From NCBI GenBank assembly GCA_002338255.1, contig DDHX01000007.1, positions 59,315-71,031 of the forward strand: a DNA stretch of 11,717 bases. Reading direction: 5' to 3'. A program made the position numbers and the translations under genes. This document shows positions 6,072 through 11,709 of the stretch, in pieces. This stretch comes from Ruminococcaceae bacterium UBA1865 (GTDB taxonomy: Bacteria; Bacillota; Clostridia; Oscillospirales; Acutalibacteraceae). Numbering within the stretch: position 1 is the first letter of the stretch; each line of letters opens with the position of its first letter. The notes beneath the pieces were generated by a model. It ran no database searches and was not told the DNA's origin. It saw only the letters and a list, made by a program, of their open reading frames with translations.

Positions 6072-6248
6072 TTTTTGAAATCTGAAAATGAAGAACAAGC
6101 GGAGGTGATCGGCAGCGTGCCTGATTCGACGGCTTTTTACAATAAAAGGAAAGTAATCGCTCGATATACTTCCCTAACGGTCGGAGTAGCAGTTTTCTTG
6201 TCGAAAAGAAAAAGCCAGCACTTTGCCTATGGCAAAATACTGGCTTAA
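6072..6248 (+). other. Sequence of unclear nature between the MutS2 remnant and the riboswitch module
   Basis: After the MutS2 stop the same frame stays open for 58 codons (from a TTG at 6075) and ends TAA at 6246-6248. It includes EEQAEVIGSVPDSTAFYNKR and VIARYTSLTVGVAVF. There is no ribosome binding site at its start, and its last part is the antisense of a terminator hairpin. It may be a scar of a mobile element. I recognise no domain. Confidence 0.2.
6206..6246 (-). terminator. Minus-strand intrinsic terminator
   Basis: On the minus strand GCCAGTATTTTGCC pairs with GGCAAAGTGCTGGC around a three-base loop (14 positions, two mismatches), followed by TTTTTCTTTT. It would end leftward transcripts coming from the riboswitch or the metal operon. 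Confidence 0.75.
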
Positions 6249-6420
6249 AATTATATTGAGTAGGTGGTGGAGGGGCATATGTACGAAGTGCTCCGTCTTT
6301 ATTTCGACCTCCAAAAAGGATAGAAGCAGGGAATAGTCATAAGGGTACCTCTTTCACCAGGAGCGTGGCAAAACCTTTGCATCTGATACCCCAAAATCAT
6401 CCGTCAAAAGCCACAAATAT
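6249..6420 (-). ncRNA. Possible structured RNA downstream of the c-di-GMP riboswitch
   Basis: This 170-nt stretch lies between two minus-strand terminators and holds no convincing gene. Read leftward it offers nested pairings. GGGGTA (near 6389) pairs with TACCC (near 6345), enclosing GCAAA/TTTGC and CCA/TGG hairpins. GGAGG (near 6313) pairs with CCTCC (near 6273), enclosing a small CGGA/TTCG hairpin. The best small frame encodes 34 residues (ATG near 6400, TAA near 6299) with no good ribosome binding site. It is either a regulated small RNA or the eroded leader of a lost gene. The claim rests on hand-drawn pairings. Confidence 0.3.
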
Positions 6421-6422
6421 GC

Positions 6423-6452
6423 AAAAGCCTGCCCTCGGAAAAAGGGCAGGCT
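6423..6452 (-). terminator. Riboswitch expression-platform terminator
   Basis: On the minus strand AGCCTGCCC pairs perfectly with GGGCAGGCT (nine pairs), followed by TTTT, about 13 bases after the aptamer. The 5' arm repeats the aptamer's closing segment ATAGCCTG. The 3' arm could therefore pair with either one, a plausible switch between terminator and aptamer closure. Confidence 0.75.
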
Positions 6453-6465
6453 ATACGTGACTTCC

Positions 6466-6548
6466 GGCAGCCAGGCTATCATAACGCTTTTTGAAGCGTC
6501 TTAGACCCTACGGCTTTGCGTCCCCACCTTTAGGTGGGTTTGCCCTTG
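6466..6548 (-). promoter_or_regulatory. Cyclic-di-GMP-I riboswitch (GEMM aptamer)
   Basis: Read on the minus strand, the sequence carries the ordered GEMM-I consensus: GGGCAAACCCACC, a UAAA loop, GGTGGGGACGCAAAGCC, GTAGGGTCTAAG, then a variable hairpin GACGCTTC/AAGCGTTAT and the closing GATAGCCTGGCTGCC. GGCA at the 5' end pairs with TGCC at the 3' end to close P1. The family binds the second messenger c-di-GMP at the three-helix junction. A terminator follows directly, so control should be transcriptional. No ordinary gene lies downstream before the next terminator, so the natural target appears lost or is itself RNA. No clear promoter is visible upstream; transcripts of the metal operon could run into it. 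Confidence 0.9.
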
Positions 6549-6718
6549 GCTTTGATATTCTATTTTTATTAATACTCACGATCCTTACTTATAGATTGAT
6601 GCGGCTACGGCTAACTTCTCCTTCTTGCGCCGTTTTCATCCACTTCATTTGATATTAGTAGAAATAATATCAGTCATTTGCTCGCCATCCAATAATGACG
6701 AAATTGCCTTTAGTATGT
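6549..6718 (-). other. Intergenic stretch between the metal operon and the riboswitch
   Basis: No gene of normal size. A 25-codon frame (MNILKAISSLLDGEQMTDII and five more residues) starts at ATG 6722-6720, overlapping the stop of the preceding small gene as ATGA, and ends near 6645. The overlap suggests a translationally coupled gene cut short. A 16-codon frame (MKTAQEGEVSRSRINL, 6639-6589) has AAGGAG inside it and not before it. No terminator for the metal operon is seen before the riboswitch. Confidence 0.35.
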
Positions 6719-6940
6719 TCATCCACCTTGATTTAAGGCCATTTCCGCTTTAGCAAGCTCCCTGCCAAGATAGGCGGCATGGTCAAGACGGGAAAGTAAT
6801 CCACGCTTTATAACTGTATTTGCAATATCTTCGGCGCTTTCTCCTCTAATTACTTCGTTGATAAGCGAATCAACTTTGCAAAACCAAGTATTGCGCCCCC
6901 TTAAAGCCAATTTGCCTGAACGATTATCTATGCGTATCAA
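6719..6940 (-). CDS. Small DUF4346-like protein
   Basis: The 73-residue protein has the pattern GESAEDIANTVIKRGLLSRLDHAAYLGRELAKAEMAL, which resembles the DUF4346 domain known mainly from archaea and cyanobacteria, sometimes attached to pterin-binding proteins. No function is established. Length is shorter than I expect for that domain. The start is TTG at 6940-6938, overlapping the ZIP gene stop (TTGA). No other start codon is available near the N-terminus, and translational coupling would explain the weak ribosome binding site. Its place at the end of a Cd/Zn operon hints at a metal-related accessory role, but this is inference. The family call is by memory of the SRLDHAAYLGREL motif. Confidence 0.6.
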   Translation of the reverse strand: MIRIDNRSGKLALRGRNTWFCKVDSLINEVIRGESAEDIANTVIKRGLLSRLDHAAYLGRELAKAEMALNQGG

Positions 6941-7677
6941 CCACTTATCGCCACAATCCCGATAATTATTCCAAGCAATGTAAAGACCGTTGTTAATCGT
7001 GACTTAAGAATTGCGGCACCTTTCGGAAGTATTTCTTCAAAAATCATATACAGGATAATTCCCGCCACAGCCGAAGTAGTCAATGCCATTGCAACGTCTG
7101 ACATATTCCCGACAAAGTAGCCGATTGCCGCGCCAAGAATGGTCGGCACGCCTGTTAGTGTTGACAGCAAAACCGCGTTACGCTTTTTTCCCCCCCCCGC
7201 CAATAACAGAGCGGCAGTAGCCACACCCTCAGGGATATTATGCAGAGCAAGGGTAAGAGCCATTGTCGCCGCAAACCCGATATGGTGTTCCGCTCCCGCG
7301 CCGATTGCAAGTCCAGCGGGTAAATTATGAATACCAACAGCTACAAGCATAATATAGCCGGAGCGCAAAATCTCGTTTTTCACTTTCGCCTGTGGAATTT
7401 CAGCGTCTTTGCCGCTCGCCATTTTATCGGAAACCGTGTCGAATATCAGAATTACGGCAATCCCGATTCCAATTCCCAAAATTGTTAGAGGAACACTTGC
7501 AATCTCCAACACTTCGGGAACAAGGTCGAAAAACACAAGGCTCAACATAACCCCTGCGGCAAGTGACAGTAGATAATTGATGATTTTCGGAGAACGGTTT
7601 CCTGCCCAAACCGCTATCAGACTTCCGAGCAATGTTCCCAAAATTGTGGCAAGCAGACTGAATAAAACAGCTTGCAT
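6937..7677 (-). CDS. ZIP family metal transporter
   Basis: This 246-residue membrane protein has about eight hydrophobic segments. The metal path of ZIP transporters is marked by HNLPAG (117-122, fourth helix) and HNIPEG (146-151, fifth helix). The first has Ala where Glu is usual, so one ligand of the binuclear site is changed. ZIP proteins move Zn(II), Fe(II) or Cd(II) toward the cytoplasm. A ZIP next to an efflux ATPase may restore essential zinc or act in balance with export. The loop between helices 3 and 4 is short and lacks a His cluster. ATG at 7675-7677 follows GGAGGGGG, 16 bases after the ATPase stop. The coding strand contains G9 followed by A6 near residues 160-165. Confidence 0.87.
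   Translation of the reverse strand: MQAVLFSLLATILGTLLGSLIAVWAGNRSPKIINYLLSLAAGVMLSLVFFDLVPEVLEIASVPLTILGIGIGIAVILIFDTVSDKMASGKDAEIPQAKVKNEILRSGYIMLVAVGIHNLPAGLAIGAGAEHHIGFAATMALTLALHNIPEGVATAALLLAGGGKKRNAVLLSTLTGVPTILGAAIGYFVGNMSDVAMALTTSAVAGIILYMIFEEILPKGAAILKSRLTTVFTLLGIIIGIVAISG
7184..7198 (-). repeat. Homopolymer tract G9-A6 inside the ZIP gene
   Basis: On the coding strand nine G (7198-7190) are followed by six A (7189-7184), encoding AGGGKK in a hydrophilic loop after the fifth helix. Tracts of this length are prone to replication or transcription slippage, which would cut the protein at about two thirds. Confidence 0.7.
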
Positions 7678-7693
7678 TATATACCCCCTCCGT

Positions 7694-9535
7694 TCATAGC
7701 TTTTTCGTATTAAGCGCGCGGAAAGAGTTCAGTACCGCGAGAACAGTCACGCCAACGTCTGCGAAAACCGCCATCCACATATCAGTAATACCGAGCGCGC
7801 TGAGGACGAGAACAACTGCCTTTATACCGAGTGCAAGCCAAGTGTTTTGCGTGGCAATGCCGAGCGTCTTTTTTGATATTCTGATAGCCGACGCAATCTT
7901 TGACGGTTCATCGGTCATAATCACAATATCGGCGGCTTCAATCGCTGCGTCCGAGCCTAAACCACCCATAGCTATCCCTATATCCGAACGAGCGAGAACA
8001 GGCGCGTCATTGATACCGTCGCCGACAAAAGCGAGTTTGCCTTTCGCGGATTTCGCGGCAAGCAGTTCTTCCAATTTGTCCACCTTATCACCGGGCAAAA
8101 GTTCCGTGTAAATCTTGTCTACACCGAGTTCGCGTCCGACCTTTTGACCGACCGCATTACTATCGCCAGTGAGCATGACCGTCTGCTTAATTCCCATCGC
8201 TTTAAGGCGGCGGATTGCTTCTGCGGAATCCTCTTTTACTTCGTCTGCAATAACGATATATCCGGCGTATTTGCTGTCAACGGCAACGTGGACAACCGTG
8301 CCGATTATTTCATCTTTACAGTAATCTACGCCGATTTTTTTCATCAGCCTTGTGTTCCCTGCAAAGACCTTTTTGCCAAACACCGTTACGCTGATACCGT
8401 GACCCGCAATGTCCTCCGTGTCGGTCACTTTGCTCTTGTCAATCTCCTTGCCATATGCGGTTTTTAGGGAGAGCGAAATCGGGTGATTGGAATAGCTTTC
8501 AGCGTATGCGGTCAACTCTAATAGTTCGTCTGCAGACACTTCAATAGGGTGGATTTCCTGTACCTTAAACACGCCTTTGGTAAGAGTTCCTGTCTTATCG
8601 AACACAACCATTTCAGTCTTTGCCAAAGCCTCAAGATAGTTGCTCCCCTTTACCAAAATACCGCTTCTTGAAGCCCCGCCAATACCACCAAAGAAACTAA
8701 GCGGGATAGACACAACGAGCGCACAAGGGCAGGACACCACAAGGAAAGTCAAGGCGCGAAGCGTCCACACGCTCCATTCACCTGTAATGAGCGAGGGAAT
8801 AACGGCAAGCAAAACGGCGGCTCCCACGACAACAGGAGTATAAATCCGAGCAAACTTCGTAATGAAGTTTTCAGAATTGGATTTTTTACTGCTTGCGTTT
8901 TCAACAAGGTCAAGAATTTTTGAAACGGTTGATTCGCCAAATTCCTTTTGCACTTCAATGGTTAGAACGCCGCTGACATTGATACAACCGCTTAACGCTT
9001 CGCCGCCTACGGAAACTTCGCGGGGAACGGATTCACCCGTCAAGGCTTTGGTGTCTACCATTGAGTTGCCCTCAATGATTATGCCGTCAAGCGGTATTTT
9101 CTCGCCCGGCTGTACGACGATAATATCGCCAATATTCACATCATAGGGATCAACCCTTTCTAAGCTGCCGTCACCGCGTTTTACATTAGCGTAATCGGGG
9201 CGAATATCCATAAGTCCGGCGATAGACTTCCTCGATTTAGAAACGGCGTAGCTTTGGAATAACTCGCCGACTTGATAAAACAGCATAACTGCAACGCCCT
9301 CCGGGTACTCCCCCGCGATGAGCGCGCCGACTGTGGCGATAGTCATTAAGAAGTTTTCGTCAAAGACTTCTCCGTGCGTAATATTCTTGACCGCCTTAAA
9401 AATAATTTCGTAGCCGACGACAACGTAAGCGGCAAGAAACAGAACTATCGAAAGCCACTCCGGGTCTTTCGGAACAAGCAGACCTGCCACGAAAATGACA
9501 GCCGCTATGATGATTTTGGTTAGACGCTTATTCAC
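7694..9535 (-). CDS. cadA: P1B-type Cd2+/Zn2+/Pb2+-exporting ATPase without an N-terminal HMA domain
   Basis: This 613-residue heavy-metal efflux pump of the plasma membrane is driven by ATP. Visible motifs from the GTG start are TGES (166-169, actuator), SCPCAL (CPC at 269-271, metal site in the sixth helix), DKTGT with the phosphorylated Asp313, SNHP (351-352) and GDGIND (505-510). Lys572 and Asp593 (IKAVV, FADVGV) in the last helices, together with CPC, mark the P1B-2 Cd/Zn/Pb class. GTG 9535-9533 is chosen because AGGAGGG ends seven bases before it; the TTG at 9574 lies before that site, on an operator-like repeat. CadA proteins usually carry one or two HMA domains; here the domain is a separate gene upstream. 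CadA or ZntA would be an equivalent name. Confidence 0.93.
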   Translation of the reverse strand: MNKRLTKIIIAAVIFVAGLLVPKDPEWLSIVLFLAAYVVVGYEIIFKAVKNITHGEVFDENFLMTIATVGALIAGEYPEGVAVMLFYQVGELFQSYAVSKSRKSIAGLMDIRPDYANVKRGDGSLERVDPYDVNIGDIIVVQPGEKIPLDGIIIEGNSMVDTKALTGESVPREVSVGGEALSGCINVSGVLTIEVQKEFGESTVSKILDLVENASSKKSNSENFITKFARIYTPVVVGAAVLLAVIPSLITGEWSVWTLRALTFLVVSCPCALVVSIPLSFFGGIGGASRSGILVKGSNYLEALAKTEMVVFDKTGTLTKGVFKVQEIHPIEVSADELLELTAYAESYSNHPISLSLKTAYGKEIDKSKVTDTEDIAGHGISVTVFGKKVFAGNTRLMKKIGVDYCKDEIIGTVVHVAVDSKYAGYIVIADEVKEDSAEAIRRLKAMGIKQTVMLTGDSNAVGQKVGRELGVDKIYTELLPGDKVDKLEELLAAKSAKGKLAFVGDGINDAPVLARSDIGIAMGGLGSDAAIEAADIVIMTDEPSKIASAIRISKKTLGIATQNTWLALGIKAVVLVLSALGITDMWMAVFADVGVTVLAVLNSFRALNTKKL

Positions 9536-9557
9536 TTGAAATCCCTCCTCTATATTG

Positions 9558-9574
9558 GTTGAGAACTCACTCAA
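9558..9574. promoter_or_regulatory. Operator-like repeat before cadA
   Basis: GTTGAGAACTCACTCAA contains a 5-bp inverted repeat (TTGAG/CTCAA). It matches the arsR operator arm GTTGAACAGTCACTCA at 13 of 16 positions. It lies just upstream of the cadA ribosome binding site. No convincing promoter accompanies it. A second binding site for the ArsR protein is the likely meaning. Confidence 0.55.
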
Positions 9575-9614
9575 CTGTTAGTGTAAAAAAATTCTATAGT
9601 CAGCGGCATTAAGC

Positions 9615-9656
9615 GATTGTATAGGGCGTTAATTGAGAGTATCGCCCTATACAATC
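9615..9656. other. Perfect 14-bp intergenic hairpin between the HMA gene and cadA
   Basis: GATTGTATAGGGCG (9615-9628) and CGCCCTATACAATC (9643-9656) are exact reverse complements around a 14-base loop. In the direction of transcription the next T-run (TTTTTTT, 9587-9593) is about 20 bases away, too far for a standard terminator. It may be an mRNA processing or stability element that sets different levels of chaperone and pump, or the end of an inserted sequence. Confidence 0.65.
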
Positions 9657-9678
9657 TCGCCGTTCGCGATTGCCCACA

Positions 9679-9903
9679 TCACGCCCGTTTCATTACGACT
9701 TCCGGTTCGTACTTGTGAACGATTTTTTCAGCTTCGGCAACGATATAATCAATGTCTGCGCCCTCGGCGGTTTCAAAGACGAGTTTCGTTGTCATATGGT
9801 TGACACTTGCGGTTGTCACACCGGAAAGCGCGCCGATGTCCTTTTCCATTTTCGCGGCGCAGTTGGCGCAGTCAAGTCCTTCGAGTCTGAATTGCTTTTT
9901 CAT
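9679..9903 (-). CDS. Stand-alone HMA-domain metal-binding protein
   Basis: The 74-residue single-domain protein has the ferredoxin-like HMA fold. The metal-binding loop is GLDCANCAAKME with Cys12 and Cys15, followed by the usual beta-alpha-beta pattern (VTTASVNHMTTKLVFE). AAGGAGG stands eight bases before ATG 9901-9903. Such proteins are often called CopZ-like, but DCxNCA-type loops are typical of CadA/ZntA N-terminal domains. The pump downstream lacks this domain. So this is probably the detached regulatory/chaperone domain that hands Cd, Zn or Pb to CadA. It is 22 bases from the regulator gene, in one operon. Confidence 0.88.
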   Translation of the reverse strand: MKKQFRLEGLDCANCAAKMEKDIGALSGVTTASVNHMTTKLVFETAEGADIDYIVAEAEKIVHKYEPEVVMKRA

Positions 9904-9925
9904 AGTGATTTCCTCCTTAAAATTA

Positions 9926-10282
9926 TTATTCTGTGATATGGCTCAAACTTTGTTTTAGAATGATGTTCACGTGATCATCTACAAGAGAATAGTAGACCAC
10001 TTTGCCGTCTTTTCGGAACTTTACCAAGTTGGCCGCTTTCAAAGTTCGCAATTGATGTGAGATTGCGGATTTTGTCATATTTAGCAAATATGCCAAATCG
10101 CACACGCACATTTCGCTGACACCCAAAGCCCAAAGCATCTTAACTCTTGTAGGGTCTCCGATTGCTTTTAGAAAATCAGAAGCGGCAATCATAGTTGTAT
10201 CTGAAAGCATTTGTGACTTCACATTTGCAACGATTTCTTCGTGGATAACATCGCAATCGCACACGTCTCCTTTAACGGACAT
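9926..10282 (-). CDS. ArsR/SmtB family metal-sensing repressor (CadC-like)
   Basis: The 118-residue winged-helix repressor is released from DNA by soft metals. The alpha-3 region has SEMCVCDL (Cys59, Cys61) with N-terminal Cys8 and Cys10, the thiolate site of CadC that senses Cd, Pb or Bi. The C-terminal helix keeps Asp102-x-His104 and His115-x-x-Glu118 with exactly the spacing of the SmtB alpha-5 zinc site. The recognition helix is MTKSAISHQLRTLKAANLV. The frame is open 24 codons upstream, but those lie across the promoter and operator. ATG 10280-10282 has AAGGAGG eight bases before it and is the start. It is the first gene of the metal operon and probably represses itself and the genes after it. 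Confidence 0.93.
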   Translation of the reverse strand: MSVKGDVCDCDVIHEEIVANVKSQMLSDTTMIAASDFLKAIGDPTRVKMLWALGVSEMCVCDLAYLLNMTKSAISHQLRTLKAANLVKFRKDGKVVYYSLVDDHVNIILKQSLSHITE

Positions 10283-10307
10283 AGAAAACACCTCCTTGCA
10301 TTTGATT

Positions 10308-10352
10308 GAGTGACTGTTCAACCATACCTGCATTATAGTTGAACAGTCACTC
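10308..10352. promoter_or_regulatory. ArsR operator: perfect 15-bp inverted repeat
   Basis: GAGTGACTGTTCAAC (10308-10322) and GTTGAACAGTCACTC (10338-10352) are exact reverse complements, 15 bases apart. The right arm occupies the spacer between -35 and -10. The left arm lies at about the transcription start. Each arm has the TGAaCA...TCA form of ArsR/SmtB family sites, so two dimers may bind. Confidence 0.85.
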
Positions 10353-10361
10353 ATTTGTCAA
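10332..10361 (-). promoter_or_regulatory. Promoter of the metal operon
   Basis: On the minus strand TTGACA (10361-10356) and TATAAT (10337-10332) are both perfect, with an 18-base spacer filled by an operator arm. Transcription should start near 10325, about 43 bases before the arsR ATG. Confidence 0.88.
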
Positions 10362-10492
10362 GGGGCTTTTGAAAATTTTTTATAGCATCTGCCCTTATCG
10401 TCTGCCACGTTCAGCGAATGCGTGCAATTAACACGACAATGGTGTATGTACATTGCATATTCGGCTTTTGGGACAAGTTGGAGTTTTTCCAT
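10358..10492 (-). other. Doubtful 44-codon ORF upstream of the metal promoter
   Basis: ATG 10492-10490 opens a frame beginning MEKLQLVPKAEYAMYIHHCR and ending TGA at 10358, within the -35 of the metal promoter. There is no ribosome binding site. Upstream the frame is open only nine more codons. The composition is compatible with a relic of a larger gene. I do not recognise it. Confidence 0.2.
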
Positions 10493-10810
10493 TAAACAGG
10501 ATAGTTTTGGGTTATTTCAACATTGTTAAAGAAAGGCTGTAAAACGATGAATATGTGAAAATTTCCACTACCGCTGAACGAGCAAAAGCAGGGCGGGTGC
10601 ATCTTTTCACGATTTCCGTTCGGCTGGTACATTAATGCTCGTTAGGTATAAGATGGCAAGGACAAATTCTCTCTCAAAATCGCTTTGAAAAATCTCCTTG
10701 AACGAAAAAAAAAGCTGGTCTTTCAGGGTGCATCGGGCTTCTATTAAGCCCAATGTACAAATATAGCAGAGAAGAAGGACTCGAACTCTTAAAACCGTAG
10801 GTAATCAAAA
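10493..10810. other. Non-coding stretch between the metal operon and the arsA fragment
   Basis: No gene is supported on either strand. Contents: a 6-bp hairpin GGGCTT/AAGCCC (10735-10751) with flanking CAT/ATG pairing, an A9 run near 10705-10713 and a tRNA-3'-end-like string on the minus strand at 10786-10766. The stretch has the look of decayed mobile-element sequence. Confidence 0.5.
10766..10786 (-). other. tRNA 3'-end-like remnant, possible attachment site
   Basis: The minus strand reads GTTCGAGTCC followed by TTCTTCTCTGC, which resembles a T-loop (TTCGAGT) followed by the 3' half of an acceptor stem. No matching 5' half, anticodon arm or paired T-stem is present. Integrative elements often leave such fragments because they recombine in tRNA 3' ends. 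It could also be chance. Confidence 0.3.
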
Positions 10811-10856
10811 AAGTCCATAACCGCGGCATTTTTGCCGTAGTTATGGGCTTTATATA
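10805..10856. terminator. Intrinsic terminator after the arsA fragment
   Basis: GTCCATAAC (10813-10821) pairs with GTTATGGGC (10840-10848), with an inner CGGC/GCCG stem and an ATTTTT loop. On the minus strand TTTTTT follows (ACTTTTTTGATT), so it can end the arsA transcript 15-50 bases after its stop. On the plus strand TTTATATATTT follows. Confidence 0.8.
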
Positions 10857-10863
10857 TTTGTCC

Positions 10864-11709
10864 TTAAATCACGTTGGCTACAGTATGATGGAGTGATGAA
10901 TTAATCACCCACCATTTTGCCGCAATGCCTGCGCGCTTTAAATCTTCTTCAAGACGCAGTGCTTCATATACGGGTGTGGCTTCGACAAGAATTACTATAA
11001 TGACTTCTGTTTCATTAGTATTGTGCAGTCGTGGTAACAATTTTTTTGCAGATTCTGGAATATCGTCTTGTGAGCGTTTGATCTCCTGATTATAGCTTTG
11101 TGTGGACTCAAGGAGCAAAAGCGTATGGCCCGTCGGTACGGTGTCAATGACAACTGTTTGATCTTCTGCTTTTTCCACAATCTTCTCAGCAAAGGCTCTG
11201 AACACTGCGCTTTCCTGCGTACAGGGAGAACGCAAATCTTCCTCCACATAGGCAATGTCCTCGTCGGAGATGGTTTTTCTTGCCTTAGAAAGCACTTCTT
11301 CTTGGTACTTCTTCAGCTCTACGTGTCCATCTATATGACTCATGCTGATGCCGCTGACCTCACTGATGACAAACTTTAGATGCGCTGCGGGATCGGTCGT
11401 AGCAAGGTGAACTTTTTCCCCTTTTGCGGATAATCCCAAAGCAATGGCCGCCGCAATGGTTGTTTTCCCAACGCCGCCCTTGCCCATCGTGAAAATAACC
11501 TTTGTGCCGGTTCTGTAAATGTCATCAACGACATCTCCAAGCTGCACAACGGTTTGCACATTTATCTTTTCATCACGAAGGATGTAGTTATCTGTTGTGA
11601 GCAATCTCCCGCTCTCGGATGTTTCCGGCAGAGACGAATCATCAGAAAAAATAAACGGGCACCCAGCTCTATTTTCTGATCGACATCTTTGTTTTCTCTC
11701 CGCTTCCAT
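10864..11709 (-). pseudogene. arsA: ArsA arsenical pump ATPase, second half, broken at the C-terminus
   Basis: This is the A2 domain of the ArsA ATPase, which energises arsenite efflux through ArsB/Acr3. Visible are the P-loop TMGKGGVGKTT, TTDPAAHLKFV (switch I), the metal-binding Cys in RSPCTQESAVFRAF and VIDTVPTGHTLLLLESTQ (DTAP signature, Ala to Val). After WWVINSSL the protein reads HHTVANVI and stops, where ArsA normally continues for about 50 residues, so the 3' end is lost at a junction near 10900. ATG 11709 has no ribosome binding site and the frame remains open to the window edge, so the first half of ArsA may lie beyond. The linker before the P-loop is not recognisable. Function is doubtful without the C-terminus. 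Confidence 0.75.

Noticed and set aside
7842..9146. Several plus-strand frames of 67-107 codons opposite cadA
   Set aside because: All are antisense shadows of a gene with complete P-type ATPase motifs, and none has a ribosome binding site or recognisable domain.
9536..9574. TTG start of the cadA ATPase adding 13 residues
   Set aside because: The ribosome binding site AGGAGGG lies inside this extension and is correctly spaced for GTG 9535. The extension also overlaps the operator-like repeat.
10283..10354. 24-codon upstream extension of the arsR gene
   Set aside because: It would start upstream of the -10 element and include both operator arms; the consensus promoter and AAGGAGG before ATG 10282 rule it out.
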